DNA of 64,000 bases from Myxococcota bacterium (GCA_028284955.1 JANQQS010000009.1:1-64000), one strand, 5' to 3'; positions 33,201 through 42,277 are shown, counted from the first letter of the stretch. Program-made: numbers and translations. Notes: generated by a model not told the origin, from the letters alone.

Positions 33201-34185
33201 AGTGAAACGCTCCTCCTCCGTGAATGAGGGCTCGTGCGGAGAGGCCGATAGCTTTGCGATTGGGAAACAGCGCGTCAATGGCCTGGCGCGCCGGTTCATC
33301 TTCCGGCGTTCCATATTGCGGCACCAAAACCGCGTGATTCGCGATGTAGAAATTGCAGTAGCTTGCGGGCAACAGTTCTCCCGCGAGCTCGAACCGGCCC
33401 GCTGATGGTATCGTCCTCACCACCAGACGCCGTCCCTCGCTGTCGTGCATCTCCCTCAGTTGCGCCTGCACGTCGCGAAGCACTCGAGCGTTGGGGTCAT
33501 TCGCGCGCGGCTCGGCGCAGACGACCATCCCGGGCGCGACGAACCGGGCCAGCGTGTCGACGTGGCCGTCGGTATGATCGCCCTCGAGAACCCCGTCGAG
33601 CCACAGGACGCGCCGGATTCCCGCGGAGGCGTCCAGTGTGGCCTCGATATCGGCCTCACAAAGGTTTGGGTTCCGGTTTGGGTGCAGCAAACAAGAGCGG
33701 GAAAGCAAGCATGAGCCGCGCCCGTCCACGTCCATTGCTCCGCCTTCGAACACCAAGTCGATAGGCCTTGTCTCGCCTCCGGAATGTATTGCAACGAAGG
33801 ACGCCACATCAGCGTCGCCCGCGATGACGAACTTTTTCCCCCAGCCGTTGAACCGGAAGCAGAGCGCGACCAGGTTGCCTGCGCCGTCGTCGGCAAAAAC
33901 TGGCGCAGTGTCCCGAGTCCAGCAATCTCCGTAGGGCGCGTGAATCACGGTCAGTGCCTCGTCGACGAGCGTCTGGGGCGGGGCGTCATCGGTGGACGGA
34001 TCGGGCATCAAAAGTTTTACCAGGTCGCCTCCCTGTTGAATACCCCGGGCCAGCGCGAGGAGCTCTTCCTGCGCAGCCTCGAGCGCATCGTCCCATTCGT
34101 CCTTTCGGTGCGGCCAAGCCATCCAGCAGGCGTCGTGTCGCTCCCATTCTGCAGGGATGCGTGTTTGACTCTTGCGGCGCTTCAC
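33169..34185 (-). CDS. aguA: Agmatine deiminase
   Basis: A 338-aa enzyme of the peptidylarginine-deiminase-like family that hydrolyses agmatine to N-carbamoylputrescine. Hallmarks are HDACWMAWPHRKDEW, YGDCWTRDTAPVF, LEGDHTDGHVDTLARFV and the C-terminal catalytic Cys in GGGAFHCVTQQQP. The protein ends five residues later, with the stop inside the 15-bp repeats. It lies in an operon with aguB, giving a complete two-step arginine-decarboxylase-dependent putrescine route. It overlaps the upstream kinase-like gene by four bases. Confidence 0.96.
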   Translation of the reverse strand: MKRRKSQTRIPAEWERHDACWMAWPHRKDEWDDALEAAQEELLALARGIQQGGDLVKLLMPDPSTDDAPPQTLVDEALTVIHAPYGDCWTRDTAPVFADDGAGNLVALCFRFNGWGKKFVIAGDADVASFVAIHSGGETRPIDLVFEGGAMDVDGRGSCLLSRSCLLHPNRNPNLCEADIEATLDASAGIRRVLWLDGVLEGDHTDGHVDTLARFVAPGMVVCAEPRANDPNARVLRDVQAQLREMHDSEGRRLVVRTIPSAGRFELAGELLPASYCNFYIANHAVLVPQYGTPEDEPARQAIDALFPNRKAIGLSARALIHGGGAFHCVTQQQPRIS

Positions 34186-35333
34186 GGAAGATCAAGCACC
34201 GCTTGAGAACCAAACTGGCGTATTGTGCGTTCCATATGCTTGAGGGCGGCCCGCCGCCGTTCGGCGATTCCTTCGATCTGACGAGAACTGAGAATCGGCG
34301 CAAGGGGATCCCGAGACATGCGGGCGCGCAGCCGGCCGATGTCGAGCTGCTTGAGCGCGACGATCGTCGATCGGCGAAATCGCTGGAGGGTCGTGAGGCG
34401 CGTTTCGAGCAGCGGAAGACGTTGGTTATTGGTCCAAAACCCTGCGCCGTTGTCGAAAAACATGAGCGGGCCCCGGGGGCCTCGGGTGCGGACATTGGTA
34501 TAGCCGCCGCCCCACCGGTCGACGTTCTGAATCAGATAGTCGAAGACGATGAGATCCGATAGCTCTGCAGCGCGCGTTTCATCGACCGCGATTCCTTCCG
34601 CGTCGGTATCGTTCGCCTCGGCCGTCTCTCCGCGAAGCCGTTTTCGGTAGTTGGCGGGGCGCAGGTAGGGCGATACCCGCGGACCGTCTTCGACGCGCAC
34701 CTGACGCTCCCATCCTCGCTCGAGGACTAGCGGCGGAATAGGCCCCTCAATCCAGTGAATGAACGCGCCGCGAACCCAGCCGCGGTCGACGATCACCTCG
34801 TCGATTCGTCGGTCGTCTTCCGCGGCGGGCTGTAAGCGGCTCCAGCGCATCCGTCGTCCGGTCGACGCGGGCACGCGACCAAATCCCATCTCGCGATCCA
34901 GATAGTACGCCGCGAGTTCCGAATACCAATGTGCCCCCGAAAAGCGCTGTTCGGGTTTGAAGTAGCCGCGCACTCCGCCGCGCAGGGTAATCCGAAACCC
35001 GAGGCTTCGTCCGCCGCGTCCTTTTCGGATATAGACCGGGCGTGCGTTCGCCATCGCCGCGACCGCTGGCGCATCCGCTAGTTCGAAAAACGCGTCTTCG
35101 TGAGTTGGCGGGCGACTGGGTGGATCGCTGGTCCATGGCCCGTGCGCATCCTTGCGCGCCGCGCGAGTTTTTTTCGGCGCGCCCGGGGATGTGGGATTTG
35201 GAGGGGCCGACGAGCCATCGGCAACATCGCCCGGGCGCGTGTGGCGAACCTCGTCGCATGCCGCGCTCAATATGAGTGCCGCGAGACACCCGTACGCCAG
35301 GGCTACCGCCCATGCATCTTTGGGGGCCGTCAC
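34182..35333 (-). CDS. Lipoprotein resembling Fam20C/Four-jointed secretory kinases
   Basis: A 383-aa exported protein. GTG 35333 gives a signal peptide with lipobox in AALILSAAC. After a Pro-rich linker, the domain (about residues 100-380) shows a kinase-like motif order as in eukaryotic Fam20C/Four-jointed: a Lys in GVRGYFKPEQ, Glu plus helix in SELAAYYLDREMGFGRVPAS, a catalytic-Asp segment in LIVFDYLIQNVDRW, Asn in GGGYTNV, and the metal-binding DNG in LMFFDNGAGF. The order and spacing match those families by eye. If active it would phosphorylate substrates outside the cytoplasm. It overlaps aguA by four bases. The assignment rests on motifs, not an alignment. Confidence 0.7.
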   Translation of the reverse strand: MTAPKDAWAVALAYGCLAALILSAACDEVRHTRPGDVADGSSAPPNPTSPGAPKKTRAARKDAHGPWTSDPPSRPPTHEDAFFELADAPAVAAMANARPVYIRKGRGGRSLGFRITLRGGVRGYFKPEQRFSGAHWYSELAAYYLDREMGFGRVPASTGRRMRWSRLQPAAEDDRRIDEVIVDRGWVRGAFIHWIEGPIPPLVLERGWERQVRVEDGPRVSPYLRPANYRKRLRGETAEANDTDAEGIAVDETRAAELSDLIVFDYLIQNVDRWGGGYTNVRTRGPRGPLMFFDNGAGFWTNNQRLPLLETRLTTLQRFRRSTIVALKQLDIGRLRARMSRDPLAPILSSRQIEGIAERRRAALKHMERTIRQFGSQAVLDLP

Positions 35334-35789
35334 GTTTCGAAGCCGCCTTCTACAGAGCCTCCCTCGTTTTGCTGGAAGCACCAAATTATTGGGGCGCTGA
35401 TAGCGCTATTTGGCGAGCGCGCGAGCCGAGCTCAAACGTACGAACCTACTCAAACGTACGAATCCAAAAGAAAAGCGGCCGCGACGAAGGGGGGGATCAC
35501 GTCGCGGCCGCTGGAATGAAGAAATGGCCGCTAAGGCGGGGGGAGCTCTCAGCGAAGTGCCACTTCTGTCTCTAATAGAAAGCACGTTGTATGCCAATCG
35601 GTCATCTTCGAAATTATTGAGTTTTTTAGAGATGGTCTCGCGAGTGGAATCCCATTATTGAAATGCACTTCTGCAAAAGCGAAACAGCGCGCTCCGAAAT
35701 TCTTATATTTTCTGGTTTTCCAGACCAGCTGAGGCGTCGATGATCGAGTTTGATTCACAACACGGATTGGGCGGTGGACATGGGCGCGA
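35334..35789. other. Intergenic region without a convincing gene
   Basis: A roughly 455-bp divergent promoter region. Left part: two copies of CTCAAACGTACGAA about 18 bp apart (near 35433 and 35451). Right part (about 35565-35730): clearly AT-richer than its surroundings, with TTATTGAGTTTTTTAGAG near 35615. A weak open frame at 35410-35661 (83 codons) has no family resemblance and odd composition, so I do not call it. Confidence 0.5.
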
Positions 35790-36557
35790 ATGGGCATCCC
35801 GGTCATAGTGCGTTCGCCGATGCGTGGCTCAGTCTCAACCCGTTGTCGGGTCACTACATTCCTTGGCGTGACGCTCTTGTCCCTCAGCGCCTCGTTTGCC
35901 GCTGCGGGCGCACTATGGCTTGCGGGGCCTTCGGCGGGGGTGGCGGCATGGTTCGCGGTGGCGTACGGGTGGATTGGGCTCGGCTATCTGAAGCTTGGCG
36001 CCATGGTGTTTGGAAAAAATTCCCGCGGAAACCGAGCGTTTTGGGCGTGGTGCGTGCTGCTTCCGTTCCTGCTTCCTTGGCGACCAATTCGAAAAACAGT
36101 GGCGTGGTTGGGCGGCGAAGACTGCTTCAATCGCGTTGCCCCGGGAATCTATGTCGGGCGGATGTGTTCCCTTCGCGAACTTCCCGCCGACACGGCGTTG
36201 GTCGTAGATCTAACCGCGGAGTTTCTTGAGGCTCGCGGGATTCGGAAACGCTTTGCCTATCGGTGCCTACCCACGCTCGACCGCGGGGTGCCGTCGGCCC
36301 CGTCGTTGGCGTGTCTCGTACAAGAGCTATCGTCCTTCGATGGCCCTCTATACATCCACTGCGCGGCGGGCCACGGTCGGTCGGCTATGGTTGCCGCTGC
36401 GGTGCTTGTCGCACGGGGCATGACGCGGAATATCGAGGAGGCCATCGCGCATATGAAACGGTCCCGGCCCCGGATTCGGCTTACGGAGCTTCAAAAACAC
36501 ACAGCGGAGCAAGCGCTATCTGGTTTGCCCCGCGCACAATTCGCGAGTGTTGCGTGA
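35790..36557 (+). CDS. Membrane-anchored dual-specificity-type phosphatase
   Basis: A 255-aa protein. Hydrophobic segments occupy about residues 20-100 (FLGVTLLSLSASFAAAGALW, VAAWFAVAYGWIGLGYL, AFWAWCVLLPFLLPW). A cytoplasmic cysteine phosphatase domain follows with the active-site loop IHCAAGHGRSAMV (HCxxGxxRS). A general-acid Asp is plausible in LPTLDRGVPSAPS. Bacterial membrane DSPs include lipid-phosphate as well as protein phosphatases, so the substrate is open. ATG 35790 is used; ATG 35820 is possible. The stop overlaps the next start (TGATG). Confidence 0.88.
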   Translation: MGIPVIVRSPMRGSVSTRCRVTTFLGVTLLSLSASFAAAGALWLAGPSAGVAAWFAVAYGWIGLGYLKLGAMVFGKNSRGNRAFWAWCVLLPFLLPWRPIRKTVAWLGGEDCFNRVAPGIYVGRMCSLRELPADTALVVDLTAEFLEARGIRKRFAYRCLPTLDRGVPSAPSLACLVQELSSFDGPLYIHCAAGHGRSAMVAAAVLVARGMTRNIEEAIAHMKRSRPRIRLTELQKHTAEQALSGLPRAQFASVA

Positions 36558-37918
36558 TGGGCTCAGGTTCTGCTTCGTCTGATTCGTCTTCGTCTTCGAC
36601 GCTCGCCCTCCGCGTCGCGCGGCTGTTTGGAGACGTCCGGGCCGGGGAGGCGGCTACCGCTGGTCTCATGATGGTCAACCTATTCTCCCTGATGTTGGCC
36701 TACTACCTCATCAAGACGGTACGTGAGCCGCTCATCCTGACCACGGGGGGAGCCGAGCTCAAGTCGTACGCGGCGGCGGCTCAGGCTGCGGTGTTGATGG
36801 GCGCGGTGCCGCTTTACAGCTGGTTCTCTTCGCGCGTCGACCGCACTCGTTTGATCCGCGGAGTGACGCTCTTTTTCCTCGTGTGCATCCAGCTTTTTTG
36901 CCTTGGCGCGTGGCTCAAGATGCCGATGCTGGGCTTCGTGTTCTACGTGTGGGTGGGCATCTTCAGCCTGGCGATGATCGCTCAATTTTGGTCGTTCGCC
37001 AACGACGCCTATAGCCAGGAATCAGGCGAACGCCTTTTTCCAGTGGTCGCCAACGGCGCGATCTTGGGCAGCGTGGTCGGGTCGTACGGCGCGTCGTGGC
37101 TGTTCAAGTTCGAACTCTCGCCGGTTGTCATTCTCGAGATCGCGACCGCCACCATTTTGGTTCACCTCGCGCTCTACGCCGTGGTCGGGCGCCGCTTGCA
37201 AAACGAGGCGCAACGCGGCGCGAGCGCGCAGCCGACCGAAGCGCTCAGCCGCCGAGATGGTTTTGCGCTCGTGTTCGCCAAACCCTATCTGCGTTTGATC
37301 GCTCTCCTGCTGATCTTGCTCAACGTGGTGAATACCACTGGCGAGTATATTCTTAGCAGCTCTGTGCTCGAACGCGCCGCGAGCGCGTTTCAGGCGGCCG
37401 CGTTGGCTGGGAGCAACCTCGACCGAGACGCGTTCGTCAGCAACTACATCGGCACTTTCTACGGCGAGTTTTTTACGTGGGTAAACATTGCCGGGGTGGT
37501 GCTCCAAGCGTTTGTGGTCGCGCGCATCGTAAAGTACACGGGCATCGCCGGCGCGCTCCTCGCTCTTCCCATCGTCGCCTTCGGTGCGTACGGCCTAGTG
37601 GCCGCAGGGGCCGGCTTTGCAGCGCTTCGCGTCTCCAAGACTATGGAAAACGCCACCGACTACTCCGTGATGAACACGGCCCGCGCGATGCTTTGGCTCC
37701 CCACCACGCGCGATGAAAAATACAAAGCCAAGCAAGCGCTCGATACCTTTTTTGTGCGGCTCGGAGACGTCATCTCAGGCGGCTTGGTGTTCCTGGGAAC
37801 CACGTGGCTCGGCTGGGGCGTGCCCCAGTTTGCGTACGCAAACGTTGTGGTGGTGCTGGCGTGGCTGGCCCTTGCGTGGCTTATCGTGCGCGCGTATCGC
37901 GAAATCAGCGCTGCGTGA
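36557..37918 (+). CDS. MFS-type carrier related to nucleotide (ATP/ADP) translocases
   Basis: A 453-aa protein with about 12 membrane helices. The N-terminal region AYYLIKTVREPLILTTGGAE and later ENATDYSVMNTARAMLWLPT and DEKYKAKQALDTFFVRLGD are typical of the NTP/NDP-translocase-like MFS proteins found in many free-living bacteria. Translocases of intracellular bacteria exchange ATP for ADP; in free-living relatives the substrate is unknown. The long open frame begins far upstream, but ATG 36557 overlaps the phosphatase stop and leads directly into the conserved part. The 3' end overlaps the convergent gene by 14 bp. Confidence 0.87.
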   Translation: MGSGSASSDSSSSSTLALRVARLFGDVRAGEAATAGLMMVNLFSLMLAYYLIKTVREPLILTTGGAELKSYAAAAQAAVLMGAVPLYSWFSSRVDRTRLIRGVTLFFLVCIQLFCLGAWLKMPMLGFVFYVWVGIFSLAMIAQFWSFANDAYSQESGERLFPVVANGAILGSVVGSYGASWLFKFELSPVVILEIATATILVHLALYAVVGRRLQNEAQRGASAQPTEALSRRDGFALVFAKPYLRLIALLLILLNVVNTTGEYILSSSVLERAASAFQAAALAGSNLDRDAFVSNYIGTFYGEFFTWVNIAGVVLQAFVVARIVKYTGIAGALLALPIVAFGAYGLVAAGAGFAALRVSKTMENATDYSVMNTARAMLWLPTTRDEKYKAKQALDTFFVRLGDVISGGLVFLGTTWLGWGVPQFAYANVVVVLAWLALAWLIVRAYREISAA

Positions 37919-38447
37919 ATACGAACAACGCAATCAACACCGTCGAGATCAGCATCGCGGCGATGAGGGCGGGCGAATAGCGGTCGCCCTTGCGGCGCAT
38001 GCGGAACGAGCGCGCGACGATTCCGAGTGCGGCGGCGAAGAAGGCCACCGTGGCGAGAAGCGCCGCGAGTTTGAACCCCATCGGGTTCCATCCGACCTGT
38101 TCTGGTTCCGCGAAGAGGGCGCTGAAAAACTTGAGCTCCTTTTTTGGCGCGGACAGCCCGAGCGTGACCAATGCGCTGAGCTCAAGGCCTACCGAAAGCC
38201 CAATGCACATGCGCTCGGTGGACAGCCAAATGTCTTCGCTTGCTCTTTTTCGCCGTTCTACCGGGCTCTTTGAGGGGCGAGCGCTGTTGCGACGCGCCAA
38301 GGGGGGCAACGAGGAGAAACGCGCGGGAGACCCAGGACCCGGTGAACGGGAGCTCCGTAACTCTGCCTTTTGTCGTCGAGATGCGTCCCGCGATTTGGGG
38401 CCGCGGACGTAACGAACCTGTGGCAAGTCTCGGGCGTTGAACTCCAT
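37905..38447 (-). CDS. Small membrane protein, 180 aa
   Basis: An Arg/Ser-rich basic N-terminus of about 70 residues is followed by three hydrophobic segments (IGLSVGLELSALVTLGLSA, GFKLAALLATVAFFAAALGI, ALIAAMLISTVLIALFVF). I do not recognise the family. ATG 38447 (MEFNARDLPQV) is preferred over 38474. It ends convergently within the last codons of the MFS gene. Confidence 0.7.
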   Translation of the reverse strand: MEFNARDLPQVRYVRGPKSRDASRRQKAELRSSRSPGPGSPARFSSLPPLARRNSARPSKSPVERRKRASEDIWLSTERMCIGLSVGLELSALVTLGLSAPKKELKFFSALFAEPEQVGWNPMGFKLAALLATVAFFAAALGIVARSFRMRRKGDRYSPALIAAMLISTVLIALFVFTQR

Positions 38448-38501
38448 GGGCCCTTCGGTAGGGTACGACCGCACGGGCGTAATCTGAGGGGCCCTGGTAT
38501 C

Positions 38502-38514
38502 TTGACAACGTCAA
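38502..38514. promoter_or_regulatory. Short palindrome / -35-like box upstream of dps
   Basis: TTGACAACGTCAA is an inverted repeat (TTGAC-aac-GTCAA) that includes a consensus TTGACA. It lies 92 bp before the dps ATG and could be an operator over a promoter. No clear -10 was found. Confidence 0.35.
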
Positions 38515-38606
38515 AAAACTAGAGACAAGAAGCTTGGCGACCCCGACTTGACCCTATAGGCGAACTGTTCGACTCCAACCTGTGAATCCAACCTGAGAGA
38601 TAGACC

Positions 38607-39095
38607 ATGACCAAGCTCTACCCCACCAAGAACGATCTTCCCGAGTCGTCCCGACAAGTGCTCATCGAGCTGCTCAACGCGCGGCTCGCGGAAGGCATCG
38701 ACCTCACCCTCCAAGCCAAGCAAGCGCATTGGAACGTGAAAGGAATGAGCTTTTTCCAGCTCCATGAGCTCTTTGATCAGGTGTACGAACAAGCGGGCGA
38801 GTGGGTCGACCTGATCGCCGAACGCACCGTGCAGCTCGGCGGGGTCGCGGAAGGCGTGCTCAAAGAAGTGGCCGCGCGCTCCGAGCTCCCGGCCTACTCC
38901 GTCGAGCTGAGCGGCGGTCGCGCCCACGTTGACGCGCTATCCGGGACCCTCGCCGCATTTGGCCGCTCGGTGCGCGCCTCCATCGAATCGGCCGACCGAT
39001 TGCAAGACGCCGACACCGCCGACCTGCTCACCGAAGTATCCCGCGGCGCGGACAAAATGCTCTGGTTACTGGAAGCGCATCTTCAGGGGGAATAA
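38607..39095 (+). CDS. dps: Dps-family DNA-binding ferritin-like protein
   Basis: A 162-aa Dps. The ferroxidase signature is clear: QAKQAHWNVKGMSFFQLHEL followed by FDQVYEQAGEWVDLIAER (His, Asp and Glu at the dimer interface). The length and four-helix pattern fit the family. Dps dodecamers oxidise and store iron and protect DNA under oxidative stress and starvation. The Lys-containing N-terminus (MTKLYPTKNDLP) may bind DNA. Single-gene unit. Confidence 0.95.
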   Translation: MTKLYPTKNDLPESSRQVLIELLNARLAEGIDLTLQAKQAHWNVKGMSFFQLHELFDQVYEQAGEWVDLIAERTVQLGGVAEGVLKEVAARSELPAYSVELSGGRAHVDALSGTLAAFGRSVRASIESADRLQDADTADLLTEVSRGADKMLWLLEAHLQGE

Positions 39096-39213
39096 CTCCG
39101 CGCAGACGACCTAAAGAACGACCAAAGGGGTCCGATTTTGCCGTGCCATTCAGCGTCGTGCCATTCAGGCATGCGCAGCGAAATTCACGGCAAATCGGGC
39201 AAATTGGGCAAAT

Positions 39214-39287
39214 TGGGGTCACGAGCCAAGGGCACACTTCTTGCTCCCTGTTATCCGGGATATCCCTTACGAAGACTCGTGACCCCA
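39214..39287 (+). promoter_or_regulatory. 12-bp perfect inverted repeat enclosing the protease start codon
   Basis: TGGGGTCACGAG (39214-39225) pairs exactly with CTCGTGACCCCA (39276-39287); the loop is 50 nt and has its own small stem (ATCCGGGATATCCC). The GTG start of the first trypsin-like gene (39279) lies in the right arm, so the folded mRNA would hide it. Just upstream are two copies of CGTGCCATTCAG and a triple GGGCAAATT-type repeat. Confidence 0.6.
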
Positions 39288-40754
39288 GCTGTTCGAACAT
39301 ACGCGCATGTTTGTGCGACCCTCGTCGCCTTCGGCTGCGCTGCCGAAGCCCATCCCGGCAGCGCGGGAGAAAACAAAGCCATCATCGGCGAACACGAGAT
39401 TCGTGAGTACTACCAGGCGAGCCCTTTCGTGCGGCAACTGATGCGCGAGTCAACGGGTGTTTGGATAGGGAACAGGAATGTGCCGGCCGTCGTTCAGGGC
39501 GACTACCCGCACACCCAGCAAACCAAAACGAAAAGGGAGATTGAGAGTGACCGAGGCCTTTGCCAGGTTGCCGGTCCTGGGGCGATTTCCTCGCAAGACT
39601 CTACGGTGACGCGGGAGCTTCGAGAGTACGGTATATGCAAGCGCGCGGCCTTTGCCGAACAACCGGCGCCGGGATTTTGCTCTGGCTACTTCGTCTATGT
39701 GTCGCCGACCGTCGCTTTGGTTCAGACGTCGGGTCACTGCATCAAGACCCAAGCAGCGTGTGAGAACGCGACGTTTGTTACTGGGTACTATCACGATCGC
39801 CTGTTCATCGCCCGACGCGGCGCCGGCGCTGCGCCGAAGCTTCGAGTGGAACGAGATCTCTTTCCCTGCAAGCGCATTCTGGCGCACAGCTTCTCAAGAG
39901 ATGATGACTTGGGCACCGTGCGGGACTACGCGATCGTCGAAGTAACTCTTCCGCCAGACCCACGCGAGCTGCGCGCGTTTGCCCTGGCTCCGTTCGGGGC
40001 CACGATTCACGAGCGACGTACATTCAAAGAGCAAGAGACTCTGTACAGCGTGGGACACCCGTGGGGAACTCCAGCGAAGGGTTTCGTGGGAGACCGCGTA
40101 TTTCATCAACTGAGTAAGCCCGATATTTTCGAGCATTCGGTCGATACCTTTCGGGGCCAGTCAGGGTCCGTTGTCGCCGCGCAAGGAACTCGCGGCGAAG
40201 CCGTTGCGTGGGGAACTCACTCCTACGCTCCCGCGTTCGCCTTCGTGCTTTCCGAGCAAGAGAGCAGAGCGGGGGGCAGCACCGAAACAGTGGCTTGCCT
40301 GGACTACAGAACGTTTGCGGCAGATGCCAAAGAGACGTACGGCGGCGCGCAGTACGCCTACACCGGACCGGTCGACCTTTGCGCTCGAGGCCTCGGTCCG
40401 GCTGATTTTTGCGACCCTATCGTGCGCGAAGCCCGCGCTCTCTGCCCGGAAGTCGTTCAGAGACTTCGTAGCCGGTCGCCAGGGTTTGGGCCGCGAGACC
40501 TACCTGGATGCCGCGATTTGCGTCGTGCCTTTGGCGACGCGGCGTTGGGCGCGGAATACACAGAAGGCCCGGACTGCCGTCGCGGTCTCAACTACTGCCA
40601 AAACGGCAAGCTGATGGACTGCTCGGGAAGGACCAGCGGCCCGGGGGAACCGAACGAGTGCGAATCGCTCGGTGGAACCTGCACCTACTTGGATACCGAC
40701 TACGGATGCCGAATGAAGCCCGTGGTGCAACCGGCGGTGGCCGCGTGCAGCTAG
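39279..40754 (+). CDS. Secreted trypsin-like serine protease, first of a tandem pair
   Basis: A 491-aa protein. GTG 39279 gives a signal peptide (AHVCATLVAFGCAAE) with a possible lipobox. The chymotrypsin-type triad is visible: His in LVQTSGHCIKT, Asp in VRDYAIVEV and Ser in FRGQSGSVVAAQG. The C-terminal 130 residues are Cys-rich with a motif shared with its neighbour (RRGLNYCQNGKLMDCSGR) that is not part of the protease fold. The next gene is a paralogue with the same layout, so this is a tandem duplication. The hairpin around the start may control translation. Confidence 0.9.
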   Translation: MTPAVRTYAHVCATLVAFGCAAEAHPGSAGENKAIIGEHEIREYYQASPFVRQLMRESTGVWIGNRNVPAVVQGDYPHTQQTKTKREIESDRGLCQVAGPGAISSQDSTVTRELREYGICKRAAFAEQPAPGFCSGYFVYVSPTVALVQTSGHCIKTQAACENATFVTGYYHDRLFIARRGAGAAPKLRVERDLFPCKRILAHSFSRDDDLGTVRDYAIVEVTLPPDPRELRAFALAPFGATIHERRTFKEQETLYSVGHPWGTPAKGFVGDRVFHQLSKPDIFEHSVDTFRGQSGSVVAAQGTRGEAVAWGTHSYAPAFAFVLSEQESRAGGSTETVACLDYRTFAADAKETYGGAQYAYTGPVDLCARGLGPADFCDPIVREARALCPEVVQRLRSRSPGFGPRDLPGCRDLRRAFGDAALGAEYTEGPDCRRGLNYCQNGKLMDCSGRTSGPGEPNECESLGGTCTYLDTDYGCRMKPVVQPAVAACS

Positions 40755-40828
40755 TGTCTCTGCCGGCCGAGCCGCGGAATAGCTCATCCGCAATCATTCA
40801 ACCCGCAGTCGCTCCACGACAACCAGCG

Positions 40829-42277
40829 ATGGTGATTGTTCGAATCTGTCTGTTCGTTTGCGTCGCCCTCGGCTGCGCTGCCGAAACCAATCCCAGCAGC
40901 GCAGGAGCAAACAAAGCCATCATCGGCAACTTCTCATCGTACGAGTACTACCAGTCCAGTGTGTTTGCTCAGAAGCTCATGCGTGAGTCGACCGGCGCAT
41001 GGATTGCCGTGGATGATCTGGGCGCTGTTTTGCGAGGAGAATATCGATCTCAACGATCGAAGGCGAAGAAGCTCATCCAGAGCGACCGCGGTCTCTGCAG
41101 CTATGTTGGTCCGGCGTCGGTATCGTCTCAAGAAGCGGCAACGCTTAGCGAGCTTCGAGAGCACAGCCTTTGCGCGCGCGTCGCGTTCGCGAATCAGCCG
41201 GCGCCAGGATACTGCTCGGGCTTCTTCATCTACGTGTCGACGAATGTCGCTTTGGTGCAGACCGCGGGCCATTGCATGAAAACTCAGTATCAATGTGACA
41301 ACGCGGCGTTTGTCGCCAGCTACCATCATGCGCGTCCAACCGTTGCCCAGGACAACACGATCGTTCCGCTTTCGCCAGAAGTCCGAAGCGACCGCGATGT
41401 TTATCGATGTAAACGCATTCTTGCCCACGCTTCAGCAAGAAATAAACCGGGAGATGCCGGTCGCGACTACGCGATCGTGGAAGTAAAGCCTCCCCCAGAC
41501 GCGACCGTGCGACGCGCCGTTGCGCTCGCTCCGCTCGGAGCTCAGATACATCAGCGGATCGCTTTTCACGGCCGGGCACGTCTCCACAATGTAGGTCATC
41601 CGCATGGTGTTCCCGCCAAGAGTTCGGTGGGAAATGACGCGTTTCATCTTGGGGATCGATTCAACTTTTTTAGACACTCAGTCGATACTTCTCCCGGACA
41701 ATCTGGCTCGATCATTGCGGTAGAAGGTCCCGGTGGCGACGCGGTTGCCTGGGGAGTCCACAGCGGCGCTCCTCGGCCCTTTGTGTTTGCTCACCAAGTC
41801 GTTGGCGTTGGCGAACGCACAAAAACGGTTGCTTGTCTCGACTACCGAAAGTTCGCCGAAGGCAACGAAGAGAGCTACGGCTGGGCGCAATATGCATATA
41901 CCGGCGCAGTGGACATGTGCGCCCGCGGTCTCGGCCCGAGCGAATTCTGCGATCCCGTGATCACCGACGCCCGCAAACGTTGCCAAGAGCACCCGGAACT
42001 ACGTAATCGTCAGGGATGCCGTGATCTATTTGCTGCCTTCGGCGATGACCTGAGCCGCGTGGAATACGAAGAAGGGCCGAGCTGTCGGCGCGGCCTCAAC
42101 TACTGTCAGGCCGGTAAGCTCATGGATTGCGCCGGCCAAGTCGACGGCCCCGGTAATCCTGTCGAGTGTGAGTCAGTTCGCAAGCGCTGCACTTTTTTGG
42201 GGCCTGACTACGGCTGTCGCGACCCGTCTGTTGGCCAGTGCACGCAGTTTTCAGACCAACCGGTTACTGGAACGTAG
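40829..42277 (+). CDS. Secreted trypsin-like serine protease, second of a tandem pair
   Basis: A 482-aa paralogue of the preceding gene. ATG 40829 starts a signal peptide (MVIVRICLFVCVALGCAAE). Triad: His in LVQTAGHCMKT, Asp in GRDYAIVEV, Ser in PGQSGSIIAVEG. It shares the Cys-rich tail RRGLNYCQAGKLMDCAGQ. Both proteases keep a conserved N-terminal motif (NKAIIG, then QLMREST or KLMREST), probably part of the propeptide or start of the mature enzyme. The upstream gap is 74 bp, so the two may be co-transcribed. Confidence 0.9.
   Translation: MVIVRICLFVCVALGCAAETNPSSAGANKAIIGNFSSYEYYQSSVFAQKLMRESTGAWIAVDDLGAVLRGEYRSQRSKAKKLIQSDRGLCSYVGPASVSSQEAATLSELREHSLCARVAFANQPAPGYCSGFFIYVSTNVALVQTAGHCMKTQYQCDNAAFVASYHHARPTVAQDNTIVPLSPEVRSDRDVYRCKRILAHASARNKPGDAGRDYAIVEVKPPPDATVRRAVALAPLGAQIHQRIAFHGRARLHNVGHPHGVPAKSSVGNDAFHLGDRFNFFRHSVDTSPGQSGSIIAVEGPGGDAVAWGVHSGAPRPFVFAHQVVGVGERTKTVACLDYRKFAEGNEESYGWAQYAYTGAVDMCARGLGPSEFCDPVITDARKRCQEHPELRNRQGCRDLFAAFGDDLSRVEYEEGPSCRRGLNYCQAGKLMDCAGQVDGPGNPVECESVRKRCTFLGPDYGCRDPSVGQCTQFSDQPVTGT

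Noticed and set aside
35410-35661. 83-codon plus-strand open frame in the 35334-35789 gap
   Set aside because: Arg/Lys-rich start, crosses the short direct repeats and the AT-rich promoter-like part, no recognisable domain.
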